Positions 1 through 12,421 of a stretch of 64,000 nucleotides of DNA are shown piece after piece. Made by a program: the position numbers and the translations under genes. The stretch spans positions 1,488,001 to 1,552,000 of the forward strand of contig NC_070565.1 of the NCBI RefSeq assembly GCF_026914185.1, written 5' to 3'. The notes under the pieces are model-generated. The model worked only from the letters and a program-made list of their open reading frames with translations, made no database searches and was not told the origin of the DNA. Positions within the stretch are counted from its first letter, which is position 1, and each line of letters starts with the position of its first letter. The DNA is from Puccinia triticina (taxonomy: Eukaryota > Basidiomycota > Pucciniomycetes > Pucciniales > Pucciniaceae).

Positions 1-186
1 GACAGAACTGAGGATCAGTTGGGCTCATCAAAAACTGAACAGGACCTCCTTGGTAAATTTTGGAAGTTGAGGAGATGGTGGAGAGATTGGGGTAGATAGT
101 GGATAGATATTGGATAGATTGTGGGTAGCTGGCTGGAGCTGGTGTGATGTCACTTGCCATCAACTGACTATTTTATTTTCCTGGTG
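1..186. mobile_element. CACTA-like non-autonomous element, right end (copy 1)
   Basis: The stretch ends in TTTTCCTGGTG at 186 and matches the right end of the copy at 37945-39128. Both have the same GGTGGATAGAT/GGTAGAT-type short repeats, then GCTGGAGCTGG, then a GTCACTTG..CAACTG palindrome, then CCTGGTG. The left part lies outside the window, so the target duplication cannot be checked; the three bases after the end are ACA. No coding capacity is seen. Confidence 0.75.
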
Positions 187-215
187 ACACACTTATATCT
201 TTTGAACACACCAGA

Positions 216-701
216 TTGATTCCAACAAGAGAACCGGTCAACATCGATTGGGTCGGCAATGCAAGCACCAGTTTTGGCATTGGAATTGAGATCGGCCAAT
301 TGTGGTCTCAGCTGAAGCTTTTCAACACTAGATCCGGAGACGAGCGCCTTAATATTGCATGGTTAGAAACGGTGGCAATCCGTTTTGGCATATTAATGCT
401 GATACATGAGAAGCGCGTACAATCCGGGTCAAACTGGGTAGTCTGGACGGACAACAACACAACGCTGGCCGTGATAGAAAATAAGAAATCGGGAGACGTG
501 GCGGTAAACAACAAGTGGAAATACATTCAGGGTCTTTTGATAAGGGAGCAGATTGATCTAACCGCAAAGCAAGTGAAGTCAGGTGACAACGTGGCAGACG
601 CTTTGTCACGAGGTATTAGGGGTGCTCATAAAGAACAAAACAAGGTCCAATTTGAGATCCCTAACGACCTGTTGACGGTTTTGTACCACACTCCCATATA
701 A
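216..701 (+). pseudogene. DIRS-like retrotransposon, RNase H domain fragment
   Basis: This open stretch of about 160 codons is the RNase H part of a tyrosine-recombinase retrotransposon polyprotein. Visible motifs are WVGNASTSFGIG near the start (first catalytic acidic region), ETVAIRFG, the VVWTDNNTT motif with its Asp, and the C-terminal ADALSRG motif with the last Asp. It closely resembles the minus-strand fragment at 19224-19856. The reverse transcriptase that should precede it is absent; a CACTA-like element ends 30 bases upstream and probably removed or displaced it. No in-frame ATG is needed, because this is an internal piece of a polyprotein. The RNase H family is secure; DIRS rather than another YR element is inferred from the recombinase downstream. 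Confidence 0.8.
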
Positions 702-1599
702 TAACCCACTCTCTGAAAGCTATCATTGTATCTTTCCACCCAATCAACCTCTGTTTCTTTCGGCTTACTAGCCTCATCCCAAATTACTAGCTCTACTTCT
801 TCTGAGCTAACTTAGGCGTTAGCTATTTCATTATCTTACAATGGAAGATCCAACATGAAAATCTAAACTGAGATATTTCTTAATGGACGGGTCGCTCCCA
901 AAAAAAGTCCAACCTCTCAACAAACACATCCTTTCTGAAAGATTTCACACAACTAAGAGCAGATCCCGGTCCGGCTCTGGTATAGAGATGAGATAGTAGA
1001 GAAAGGAACAGAAAGGACTGCAGTGCAGCTGAGACCACGCGGCTGTGGTTGGGACAGAGTTGTCTGGAGGGGACAAACGGGCTTGTTCAGCTTTATGCTT
1101 AACGCTTGCCGATACAAGTTGCAAGACTTTTGGGGCTGCTGTTGTCTGTTGGGTCATAAGACACACATTCAGCACCCAACATCTCTAGAAGACTCTGCAG
1201 CAATGGTCTTACCCGCTGTGGAAGGGCAGGTGATCCTATCACTGAGGCTGGGACCAAATTGGTCTTGGCTGGCATTGGAAGCAAGCGTGCTGTAACAGAG
1301 GAGATCTTCCTGTCAGCATCACTTGAACTAGCTATGAAGATCCCAGCATTCCTGGTTACCTTGAAGGTGATTTGGTTTGCTTGGGTCTCTTGGGCACTTC
1401 GTTGTTTGCTGACGTGGCTGAAGGGGAAGGAGCAGAGGCGACAGCTAAAGCTTAGTCCTCTGCCTGGGAGTCACATGCATATGCATGGACCTGAAGGTTG
1501 CGCGGGCTCACCTTGCCCCCTTGCAGGTTTAGGGTTGTGCTTCTTGCGCTTCCTCTGGTTTTAGTTTAAACCCAAATCCTAACACTTTCAGCTCGGGCA
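702..1599. other. Spacer between DIRS RNase H and recombinase, no gene seen
   Basis: About 900 bases with only short, unrelated open stretches on both strands. In intact DIRS-like elements RNase H is closer to the recombinase, so part of this may be an unrelated insertion, but no TIR or target duplication was found. Confidence 0.4.
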
Positions 1600-2549
1600 A
1601 TGTCGACGTTGGTCGGCTACAACTGCGCTGTGAAGAAGTTTCTCCTATTCAAGAGACAAACAACGAATAAAGATTTTGTCCTACCATTATCAGGAGATGA
1701 CATTGAGGAGTTCTGTTTTTGGGCTGGAAGGAATTTACACGCGAGTTTACAAAACAAAATCAACTCCTCTTCAGTCAAAAAATACCTGTACGGTCTGAAA
1801 TCGTGGCACAGTTTCCACAAGAAGCCTTTCCCGTCGGTCACTGGCAGAAGAGTTGAACTGATTCTTCTAGCATCCAAGAAAATCGACGCAACCCTGCCTC
1901 CAAAGGGCCCGAAGCCCGCGATAATGCTGCACCACTTGGTCTGGATTGTAAACAAACTTTCTGTTGGTTCCTAGGAAGATAAGGCAATCTTGGATTTATC
2001 CTTGGTGGCCTTCTGGGGGATGGCCCGTCTGGGTGAACTTACGTACGGATGCCAAACCGGGGAACTCAACATCCAGCACTAGCGATGTTCGACAAGTGCA
2101 AACCAATGTTGGCCGAAACATGTACTTGACAGTGCAAAACGCAAAAACGGCGAAGCCAGGTTTGCCGCAGAAACTGGTTTTGCATAGTTTAAAGAATATG
2201 CTATGCCCCGTCGAGGCAATCAAACGACGTCTACTAGAGGCGATGGGATCCACGACCTTGTTGTTTGGTTACTATTCCGGCGGTGTGAGGCACCACCTGC
2301 AACGGGCACGGACAATCAAACGGATTCAAGGTGTTCTCAAAGAGGGACATTTCAAAGGCCTGATGGGCCATTCCTTTAGTTGGAGGAGCCTCCCTACGCA
2401 ACGCTTTAGGGGTTTCAACCGCGGACATCTGCGAATTGGGAAGGTGGAAATCATCGTGCTACAAACTTTACATCAGGTTTTACAGCAAAGTTGACGTGGC
2501 CAACACTAAGGCCTTGGTAAAACACTTGGGGGAATTATGGAAGGATTGA
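1600..2549 (+). pseudogene. DIRS-like tyrosine recombinase, frameshifted remnant
   Basis: The N-terminal SAM-like core-binding domain is read from about 1600 (GYNCAVKKFLLFK, DDIEEFCFWAGRNLHA, SVKKYLYGLKSWHSFH). It continues, after a frame change near 1970, through AILDLSLVAFWGMARLGEL, where the first catalytic Arg region lies. LVLHSLKNMLCPVEAIKRRL follows in another frame. The C-terminal catalytic block VGGASLRNALGVSTADICELG..WKSSCYKLYI is read in a third frame, up to a stop at 2547-2549. The three frame changes and loss of the Arg expected just before VGGAS mean no active recombinase can be made from this copy. The domain order RNase H then YR in one orientation is the DIRS layout. Confidence 0.8.
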
Positions 2550-3616
2550 TTTGTAGTCATTGTGGTTTTTTGTTCTCGGAATTCCTGGGATATGTTGCAA
2601 ATTACTATCGAGTGTAGGGTATTTGCGCCAAGGGCTCAGGCTTGATTTATAAATTTCACACTGAGAATCAGGTGCTCGCCGCGCAAACCCTCCTTGATTA
2701 GAAACTTCAACAGTTCCTAGAGAACAATCTGCAATTGTTACACTTCTAGCCTAAATTGAGCTGAACTCAATTTTCTCCCTAGGCTCGGGTGGACTGAGAG
2801 ACCTTCCCAGGTTCTCCTATACACCCTAGAGGGGAATGAAACTGGTTTAAACCAATTGGAACCGTTTTATCCTACCCTTGACACGAGTACTAGAAGTTAG
2901 TACCGCTATGCAGAATGGACAAACCTTCTAAGTTTTTGGTGGATGGTACGCCTGCATCTGCCCCTCTTTTTCATATAATATCTGACTCCTTTGCCTCAAT
3001 CTTCATCCCTTTTTTATCTTTTGAAAAGTCCCATTTTTGAAGAAATCTACCGGATCACACAGAAACACACAGAAAAGGTCCGAGCACGCTCAGCCAAAGC
3101 ACTGCACTTTTATTGAATTATCATTTTCTCAATCAATTTTTTAAAAAATTTGAGTTAAGAAATAGAGAATCTGAAAAATGTGTAAAATATGAGAAAACGC
3201 ATGCAATGCATAAAAAGTTGGTCTTGTGAATGATGGTTGGGAATTACATGAGATACAGCGGATGTAAAAAGATTAGGGCTGAAATATCCGGTTCTCTCAC
3301 ACAAGAATTTCTGATAAGTCATGAGTCCCTCCGGCAAAGCCTCAGGCAAGAGAGGGACTTAGTTAAGTTTGAGGAACCTATGAGAATGAGATGAGAAACT
3401 CCCCCAAGGAGAAATGCATTTCATAGGTAACACTATTTATAGGCCAAAAGTATCTACACAATTGGGTTGGTGAGTAACCAGAACCCATAAGTAGTGTGAG
3501 AAATATGTGAAACAAATGGCGCATGAAATGATGTGCCATAACACTCCGGATGCTCCATTGCCCACTACAGCAGCCAATGTGCGTGTTTCTTGAGCTCGGT
3601 TGTTATGTATGAGGAT
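2550..3616. other. AT-rich non-coding spacer
   Basis: No credible gene on either strand. It holds one GC-rich hairpin at 3323-3360 and ends at the hAT A target duplication ATGAGGAT (3609-3616). Confidence 0.5.
3323..3360. repeat. Small hairpin AGTCCCTC...GAGGGACT
   Basis: Inverted arms AGTCCCTC (3324) and GAGGGACT (to 3359) enclose a GC-rich loop (CGGCAAAGCC). The same arm words recur at 62950-63024 and 63109-63177 and, less completely, at 36668-36708. Confidence 0.55.
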
Positions 3617-6600
3617 TAGAGATGTCATCAGGTACCTCTTTCCAGGTACCTTGTGTCCGTGGGCAGGTACCTGCCAGCGTCCAACAGGTACCCGCCGGCG
3701 GGTGCGGGTGTCTGGCCTCTGGTGCAACAGGTACCTCCCGGCACCCGCCGTGGTAAAAGAGCGAGATACATATATATATGCATATATTGAATTGCACACA
3801 TATTTATGTATGCACCGGTGGCCGGGGGACCTTCCATCGGGGTTGGGTCGGGGCCACAGATATCCACAGCACTGGCCTTTGCCCTTGTCACCATACCTCT
3901 CACTCTGAGACAAGCCAATCACAACCACCTTCGCCATGGGAAACAGGAGAAAGCGCCGCAACAACAATGAATCATCCCCATCCTCTGTACCCAGCTCCCC
4001 AGCCGCAGCTAAAGAAAATTCTTGAAAAAAGCAAAATAAAGGAATAATCAATCTCAATAACAATTCAGATGTCGAGGATGTGCCTGCCAGTGTCAATTCC
4101 ACAACTCCTGGAAGCACTCAAAATTCCAATATATGCTCACGGACAACCAAGAGCTCAGTAAGCATCCATTTTTCTCATGAAGCTCAGCACCTGATTACTT
4201 TGCTAAATCTTTTTGTCTATGCTCCAGAAAAAGCGCAATGTGTTCACAAGAATCAACTAAGTGCATGCTATGCATCTTACAATACCCCTGTACTTTCTGA
4301 CCTAAAGGACAAAAATGGTCAACGGATAATTGCTTATCCGTGTAAGACGTGAGTAGTTTTTTTCTTCAATTTTTTTGTGTATCTCACTCTGTTGTACGTC
4401 TATTTTTTTTTAGATGTGGCACCAAGATCCACCGACCAACTTACGAGACTTCACCAACAAACCTTGCCAAGCATGTGGCCAGCTGCACCAAGAAACTACG
4501 TGAGTCGCAAGGAAGTCAGAAACTCGCCGCTATGGGGGTATTGGGAACCGGTGATATTGATCCGCAAGAGGTGAATATATAATTTTGATTCTTTTTTTCT
4601 CTTGCTTTTGTCAACTCATTCTTATAATGTGGTAGGTCCCCCAGCTTTGCGCCATTTGGTGTGCACAAGCAGCCCGGCCATTTGCTTCTCTTGGAGAAAC
4701 CTCTCATCTTGCAATCATCCATCCCACTATTGCAAAGAATCTTCCAAAACGGAGAACCGTCTCCAATGACATTGCCAAACTCTATACGGCAGTGCAAGAA
4801 TCACTCATTGAATCGCTTAAGGTAGGTTCAATTGATCATATCATGCTTTGTCTTTGATACAATCAAACTGACCAAACTGACCCTTTTAATCTGGCTTGTC
4901 AGCATCATAAGGGCGCCATGTACCTTGGGCTTGACGCTTGGCAGTCTCCAAATGGTTTTGACGTCTTAGGAACAGTGCTTTATCAATTAGTTGAAGAAGA
5001 CAAAGGGGGAATATATCACTTGGAGGCCACACCGCTCGACTTTGTCACCCTACAGAAGAGCCACACCGGTGTTTACTTGGCCAAGACCGTCCAGCTTATT
5101 GTTGAAAAATTTGGCCTGAAGGAAAAGGTAGGCTCTCGCACTTCTAATCTCCCACTTATTCATTTGGCTGATTAATGAAATATTATACTTGTTTAGATCC
5201 ATGGCATTGTAACAGACAACGCATCAAACAACAAGACTATGATTGAGGAGATCAAGACTTACTGGTGGCCTTGCTTCAAAGGTGAAATGCATTGGGTCCG
5301 TTGTTTCGCCCATATCCTCAACTTAATTGCTCAGGTCATCTTGAGACCTTTTGGAAGTCACAAGAGAAAAAACAACTCCACATCAACTGTCGTTCCAGCC
5401 TTCAACTCTGATAGTGATGAATCAGAAGAAGAAGAAGAACCTGAGGACCGAGATGATCAGATCCAACTGTAAGTGATTCATATAATTGTGAACCACTCGT
5501 TTATTTACAGACTGAAATGATTTTACACCGATTTTATAGGAGAACCGGTGACTCTGCAGAAGATGAAGGTGAAGACAACAATGATGATGGTTCAATCATC
5601 AATGATTCTGTACTGGCGGCCAAGCTCATTGATGATGAGGAGGTGGAACTTGATGATGATGATGTCAAAGATTTAAGTGATGAAGAGGATGATGATCGAT
5701 ACACATCCAACTTGTGCAAGAAAACTCTAACCAAGGGAAGCCCTTTCTTCTCATGTTTTCTCGCAAACCACTGATTACTTATATTTAAAATATGTAAAAA
5801 TAGTTTTGATCAATATCTAGGAAGCTTAACAAGTTGCCCAATTCCAAGGCACTCTTTGTGGATATATGCAGAGATCTGGAGTGCTCAAGGCCGCATACCA
5901 TCAGGCGTGACGTTTGTGCAAGGTGGAATTCAACTCTGACACAATTGTGCAGCATTGTGCGATGCTCGGAGGCGATGTGAGTTTTCATTTTCCTGCTCAT
6001 AGTTCCATCCCAAGATTTTGATAAGCTTTTCTTTCAAGCCTTGTGTGGCAGAAAGATCAAAAACATGGTCTATCTCGAGAATACTACATAAACAAGGATG
6101 ATATTAACTTAGCTTGCGACCTGGTAGAGGTTCTTCAACCGTTTTATGAAATCACACAGCAAGTATCAATCAGTGGGGCGGCTCGAATAGCGGACATTGC
6201 TGTCTTCATCAACCAAATCACCGGTCATCTATCCACCGCCATATCTGACAAGAAAGACCAGTACCCGCCAGCTTTGAGGAATGTGTGCCGCGCTGGCCTC
6301 CAGCTCACCAGTAAATATTACACTTTGACCGACTGCTCACCTTTATACCGAGTCGCCATGGGTATGTTTTTCATTCATCCCTTCATTCAATTTAATCTAT
6401 TGTTTCAACTGATCAGATTTCATCAGTTCTTCATCCCTCATTCAAAGACAAGTACTTTAAGCTAGCGAAATGGCAACCAGAATAGATTCAAGAATCCATA
6501 AGGCTCACCCGCAAGATGTGGGAAACGCACTACAAGCCTTCACCTCCAACAAATGAATCCCAGCCACCACCAAATCCTCGTCCAAAGGCAAGTAAGACAC

Positions 6601-7365
6601 ACATTTATCTCTGGTTTGAATTGATTGAAGCTGACAATCAATTGGAAATTGAAAGCAGCCACAGGGTTGATGCGCCTCCGAAGCGCGTGGAGGGGGGAGA
6701 AGTCCTACCAATCCACTGTCCTTGTGGCTTGCTGGGGGATTGAGTTTGAATGAAGATGGAGGGCCGGTGAACCCCCTCAATTGGTGGATGCAGCAACAAC
6801 AAGCAGGTAACACTCACGGCGGTCTGCTCCAGATGGCCCTAGATGTTCTTAGCTGCCCAGGTACAGTGTTTCATCTTTTATCGTTATTTGATTCAGTCAT
6901 TGATTGACTTCTATGTAAAATAGCAACGACTGTCGATGTGGAGCAATCTTTCAGCTTTGGAAGGGACTATGTCTCGCTCCGAAGGCATCGACTTAGTTCT
7001 TCCTCGGTTACCAGAGGTATGGCCGTTTTGTTTTACGCAAAGAACGGGTTTATAAAGAGCGGGGTCTTACGTAAATGGAAGCTCAAGAAGATGAACAACG
7101 CAAAATCCAAGGGCAAGGGAAGTTCAATAAGATGCCATCAAGATTAGTTTTTTTTTATCCTAAAAGTGTGAAATGAATATGTAGTAGCCAGTTTTTATGC
7201 CGCAAAAAATGTGTTACACCCGCGGGTACCTGCCACAGGTACCCGGGTACCTGCTTTCTGACACCCCTGCAAGCGCGGGTGCGGGTGCGGGTGCTGAGAA
7301 TTAGTGATTTTTTGGGGAGGTACCCGCACCTGTGGCGGGTACCCGGGTATCAAGTGACATCTTTA
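3617..7365 (+). mobile_element. hAT transposon A, full length (3,749 bp)
   Basis: Termini are TAGAGATGTCA at the left and its inverse TGACATCTTTA at the right (one mismatch). The flanking 8 bp are identical, ATGAGGAT at 3609-3616 and 7366-7373, the hAT signature. Both subterminal regions (3630-3760 and 7210-7345) are dense in GGTACC-containing GC-rich direct and inverted repeats, plausible transposase binding arrays. The body is one multi-exon transposase gene on the plus strand. Confidence 0.93.
3935..7147 (+). pseudogene. hAT transposase A (multi-exon, early stop)
   Basis: Cut-and-paste transposase in about ten short exons with GT-AG introns. A basic N-terminus (MGNRRKRRNNNE) is followed by an in-frame TGA near 4031. 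A BED-type zinc finger spans an intron at about 4349-4415 (YPCK then CGTKIHRPTYETSPTNLAKH and C). The first catalytic Asp region is LGLDAWQSPNG at about 4925, the second IVTDNASNN at about 5210, followed by RCFAHILNLIAQ. Acidic linkers lie at 5400-5740. The insertion/helical region includes ALRNVCRAGLQLTSKYYTLTDCSP (about 6270-6345). The C-terminal dimerisation region covers GGLLQMALDVLSCPG and VEQSFSFGRDYVSLRRHRL up to the stop at 7145-7147. It is very like hAT B. Apart from the early stop the exons look well kept; a start after the stop would lose only the extreme N-terminus. Confidence 0.85.
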
Positions 7366-8599
7366 ATGAGGATGTTGATTTTTACATGCTGTGTTTTACA
7401 TTCTATCCACAATGTAAAGTGCACAGCATGTAAAATTCAATGATAGGTGCATTTTTGTGAGTTTTACATCTGGTTACAAAAATAGCACAGCATGTAAAGA
7501 AGCCCAATGTAAACGCCGCTGTGTAAAAGTATACCAGGATTTGGTACACTACAATTTTACAGTCTAATTATCATAATTTACATAGCATGCAAAAAGTGTG
7601 ACATGTAAAACTGCAGCTTCCTCAGAAAGTATTTAGAATTGCACACTGCCTTACCACCATGTAAAATTCAACCCATGGAAAAATCAATGTTGACATGCCC
7701 AATCTGCAAATTTGCATGCTGTGTAAAAAAGTCCCAAAAATCAAGATAACACATATTGGCAACATCTCAGCAAAAAAAAAAAAAAGGGCCATGAATGGAG
7801 GCAAAAGACCCAACACAACCAATTTGCTTGCACTACCATAACCTTATCATCAAGAAAAAGGCAAGTGAAAAAGAAACAGGCAAGTCAAGCAAAAAAAAAC
7901 CCCTGCAGGTGCCATGGATTGGTTTGGTTTGGTTACTTCATCCAATACCAATACATAGTATTGGAATCAAAAAAATCCTAATGCATGTACCGTACCGTTT
8001 CACTGTTGGTATCAGTAACAATGAGTTTAAACCCTGGGCCTGTATTGTAACGGGCCAAAATTTCTGATGTGTTACTTGCATTACTAGTAACGTAACATGC
8101 TAACAGCTGGATAAGAAGATAAAGAGGGGCAAATGGCCCCCTCTGATTAATGAATTTTGCAACATCTACCCCTCTGTGCTGGCAGATATTGTAACGGATG
8201 TCAAACAACAAGATTATTCAAGTTGCAATATTGTGATGCACTTCTGTTACATTTAATGGCAATGTTGTGGTGATCTATATTGGCAAGTGTGGTAGAATGT
8301 CCACTTGGCAATAGCGTGGGTGGGAATGCACAAGCCGCTCAGCTCAGAGTGCATTCTGGTGACATAAGCACTGAGGATGATGTGAGCCTGAGTCTCTTAT
8401 GTGACAACAGGACACAAGGAAAAAGGGGGGAACACTGAATGAATTTCTTGGGATAAAGAAATACAAGCAGTGGAGAGAAGAGAAATAGAAGAGAGAAACT
8501 GAGAAGAGAGAAAGTTGATCTGTTTGAGTTATGATTTAATATGGGCCAAGCTCTATCTGAAAAAGTAGGCTGCCAACTGTGCTAGAGATGCAACAGTCT
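7366..8599. other. Spacer between hAT A and hAT B
   Basis: No gene supported. From 7375 to 7740 the words TTTTACAT/ATGTAAAA and GCACAGCATG recur in both orientations, suggesting the subterminal region of an unidentified element. There is an A14 run near 7772. The hAT B target duplication AACAGTCT closes it (8592-8599). Confidence 0.45.
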
Positions 8600-11500
8600 T
8601 AAAGATCGCCATGTGGACCCGGGTACCCGGGGCGTGTCCGGGTACCTGCACTGTTTTTCTCAGATTTTAGACAACCGTACCCGTACACGGCACCCGTGGG
8701 CGGGTACCGGCGGTACTTTTCGCGGGTACCGCGGGTACTTTTTTGCTTTTTTTGATCCAAAACATTTAATTTTCATGTATAACTATCGGAGACCATTGCA
8801 GACTATTTATGTTGTAGATACTACCATTTACCTTTGTTTTGTACTGTATATATATTCTTGAAAACATGATAAGAAAAAAAAGGAGGTGAAATAAGACTTC
8901 CACCTCATTGCCACCGCTCACAGTTTAATTTCTTTTTCTTTTTTTCTCTTCCTTAACCCCCTCCTTCCATTTCTTGATGAGACCAGGCTCGATCAAGTTG
9001 TTTTTTGAATAGAATGCCACGGACATACCCCTACTGAGGGAGATTGAGTTGAGACGGTGTCGTTTTTGCGATACATAATTGCGGCCAAAAGAAAAAGCAC
9101 GCTCCACATCCACTGAAGTGGCTAGATCAACAAGGCATGTCAGATTCCAATGATCGTTCCTTAGTAAAGTGAGAGAAAGAAATCACCTGGGCAGCTTAAG
9201 ACATCGAGGGCCATTTGAAGAAGGCCACCGTGTGTATTACCGGCACGTTTCTGCTGTATCCACCACTCCAGCCCGTCAATTGGAGATCCGTCGTCCAAAA
9301 TAAGACCCGAAGCTAGCCAGGAATCAAGCGGATCATTTGTAGATTGGCCTCGGGCCGCCAGCGCAGCCCCCAACTGAGTGATGTTTCCAGTCTTTGGCTG
9401 GAAGGAAATTTGGTTAGTGAGGCCACACAAAGGTTTAAAAATAAACAAATTAAATCACACCTTTGTTCCTTTGGGTGGGTGAGCCGATGGTACATTTGGC
9501 GGAGGCTTGTAATAACTGTTGAACATATCTCGGGTGAGTCTAAGAGCTTCGGTGATCCATTCGTCCTCCCATGCCGCGATCTTGAAGTACTCATCTTTGA
9601 AAGATGGGTGAAGGACTAACCCATGAAATACAGTTAGTTGTCATGAATTAAGAAAAGTTAGAAAAGGATTCCTTGTAAGCTTACCCATGGTGATTCTAAA
9701 CAAGGGAGAACAGTCAGTTAGTGTATAGTATTTGTTGGTCAGCTGCAGGCCAACTCGGCAAGCATTTCTGAGTGCAGGCGGGTAATTGTTGTCGCAGCCT
9801 TTGATGGCACTGGAAAGGAGGTCAGTAACCTCGTCGATGAAAACAATGATATGGGTTAATCGGGCCGATCCAGGTGTGGATACTTGAAGTTTTTGTTCAT
9901 AGAACACCTGGAGTATTGACACCAAGTGCTTTGCTAGCTGAATATCGACGGAGTTGATGTGGTATTTTCGATCCAAGCCGTATTTCTTGTCTTTTTGCCA
10001 AGCAAGACTGCCGCAAACCGCACGTTCAGTGTTGAGAATTTGGATGATCGGAGGAGAAGAAACCTACATAGCTTTCTCACATCTGACGATGCTCACCAAC
10101 TGCATATATGTTGAGTTCCACCTTGTGCGAACGTCTTGCACAATGCTATGGGGCTTTGCACATTCCATCTCTCTGCAGAGCTCGACAAACTCCATCTTTG
10201 AGTTCGGGGATTTGCGGAGTTTGCGAGCGACCGCGCGAAACTTGAGACACCAAAAGAAAGATCAGATCAAGAGACAAACCAGTTTGATGGTCGTCAAGGT
10301 CAAATTACTCACCTTTGCCAGGGTTTTTTTGCATGATGACGAAGTGTACAGATCGGCATCTTCGTCCTCGTCACTCAAGTCGTGAATGTCTTGAAGGCTG
10401 AGCTCTGGCTGGAGGTCATCTGAACCTTCAGCATCATATCTGTCCGTAAAGTCTTGGTCATCTCCATCAGGGGAAACATTGCACACATCGTTCTCATATC
10501 TAGGCCAACATTTTGTGGATTAATTGATGATCCAACGAGGGTAGATCATATCTATGACTCACCTGCGGATCTGATCCTCAGCATCTTCCAAGTCGGAATC
10601 ATCTGATGAGGCTGAAGATTCGTCATCATCTTCAGTTTCAGTTGCAGTTGATCGTTTTTTATTAACAGTGCCAAATGGTCGCAAGATCGACTGGGCAATC
10701 AGGTTGAGGATGTGTGCATAGCACCTAATCCAATGCTGATTGCCCTTAAAACGAGCCCACTTGAAGTTTTTCATCTCGGAAACCATTGCCGCGTTGTTGG
10801 AGGCATTGTCAGTGACAATGCCACAAATCTGGAATAAATAATGAACAATCTTCAGTGTTTAACATATCAGAAAGTAAACGAAAGACCCACCTTGTCCTGA
10901 ATGCCAAACTTCTCAACAACTGCTCGGACGGTGTCGGCTAGATATTCTCCGGTATGACTTTTAGCGAGTTGAATAAAATCCAGAGGCACGGCCTCAAGAT
11001 TGAGAACTCCGGTGTTGAGCTCAACCAATCAATAAAGGACGACGCCAAGGATATCGAATCCATTTGGTGACTGCCATGCGTCAGCCCCGAGATAAATCGA
11101 TCCAGTGTGTTTCTTTAACTCGTCCCGGTAGCTATCTTGAACGGCGGTGTAGAGGATGTGTATCATTCGGGAGATTACCTTATCGGAAGGAAGGTGTTTG
11201 ATAACCGTGGGATGGAGAATCCTCTTGAGGGACTCGTCGGCCAATGCCGAAAATGGGCGGGCGGCTTCGGCGCACCAGATGGCACACAGCTGTGTTACCT
11301 ACACAAGTGGGGATTGAGAAAGAGATTAATAATTATCAAAAAAAAGTCAAAGAGATCGTTACTTACCTCTTGGGGATCAATATCTCCTGTTCCACTCACT
11401 CCTAAACATGCCAGCTTGCGGTTGGAAGTCGAATCGCGTTCTTTGACCAGACATGCCGCTGCATGTTTTAAGAGGTTGCTGCAGGAAGAGTCACTTGTCG

Positions 11501-12421
11501 GCCGGTTGATTCTGGTCCCACATCTGATTGAAAAAAGAATCAGCAAGTCAAAGGCAGAGAAAAATCATAACCAAACGGGAAGCTTACATCTTGCACGGGT
11601 AGGCGATCATCCGACGCCCCTTTCTATCGAGCTGTTTTGATAGCTCTGGTTTAAGGTAGCTGCTGTAGGCTGTACTGACAGCATTTGCGGCTGTTTTCTG
11701 TGCTCGAGCTGGAAGATTAAAACTTTGAGCAATAAGAATATCGGCAAGATTTTACCAGGAAAACCAATGGATTCAAACATGATGGGACTTACCTAGTTCC
11801 TCCATGTCAGTGAGTTCGCGAGGGCCTGATGTATTAGGCTGGCTGGTGCTAGGGGTTTCGGGCTGGGTGAGACTGGTGTTTTCGTTGATCACAACGATCC
11901 GATCAGAGTCTTGATCATCCAAAGGTGGTGGTCCGTTGTTGCTTCGGCGGTCGACCGCAATTGAACGTGACGGAGACTTTTGTCGAGTTCGCTTTGGATT
12001 TCGAGGTGTTTGATTCATGGCTGATGGGGGTTGGTGGAGCCTGCGGGAGTCGGAGTGCGGGATTGATATCAAGATATGGCGGATATGATTTGATGATATG
12101 GTGTACCCGCACCCCCTACTCTATCTAGTTTGATGCGGCACAGTTGTACAGAGGTGTCGTGTCCCTGCGGCATACACTGTGAGTACCCGGGTACCTGGAG
12201 GATCCGCCGGCCGCGGGTATTGTTGGCGGGTATCCGGGTGCCATGAAGACCCGCCTGGCGCGGGTATTTTTGGCGGGTATCCGGGTACCTTGTGCTTTTT
12301 TGCCAGAAATCCCGCACCCGGACCCGTACACGGCACCCGCGGGCGGGGACCCGACACTAGGCCGCGGGTACCCGCGCACGGGTGCCAGGTACCCGCCCGC
12401 GGGTCCTGACGGCGATCTTTA
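8600..12421 (-). mobile_element. hAT transposon B, full length (3,822 bp)
   Basis: Termini are TAAAGATCGCC (8600) and the inverse GGCGATCTTTA (to 12421), perfect over 11 bp. The 8-bp duplication AACAGTCT is exact (8592-8599 and 12422-12429). Subterminal blocks at 8615-8745 and 12180-12410 are packed with CGGGTACC/GGTACCCG repeats like those of hAT A. The single multi-exon transposase gene runs on the minus strand. Confidence 0.94.
8925..12018 (-). pseudogene. hAT transposase B (multi-exon, one in-frame TGA)
   Basis: Relative of transposase A read in the opposite direction. The start ATG is at 12016-12018 (MNQTPRNPKRTRQK, basic). The BED-type finger follows (CGTRINRPTSDSSCSNLLKHAAAC, about 11470-11530). 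The first catalytic Asp region is YLGADAWQSPNG (about 11065). An in-frame TGA at 11029-11031 sits right after GVVLY, where copy A has a sense codon and continues with LVE. Next come RCYAHILNLIAQSILRPFG (about 10690), acidic linkers, LRNACRVGLQLTNKYYTLTDCSP (about 9720-9790), WWIQQKRAGNTHGGLLQMALDVLSCPG and the C-terminus VERAFSFGRNYVSQKRHRL, with its stop at 8925-8927. Only the TGA clearly disables it. Confidence 0.85.

Noticed and set aside
3437..4117. 226-codon minus-strand ORF across the left end of hAT A
   Set aside because: It crosses the element boundary and target duplication at 3617 and reads GGTACC repeats; it is antisense to the transposase exons.
8031..8230. Candidate small element with GTAACGGGCC/ACTAGTAAC words
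   Set aside because: Inverted words are short and no paired termini or target duplication could be found.
12179..12409. ORFs in the GGTACC-rich right end of hAT B
   Set aside because: Simple Arg/Gly/Pro-rich translations of the subterminal repeats on both strands.
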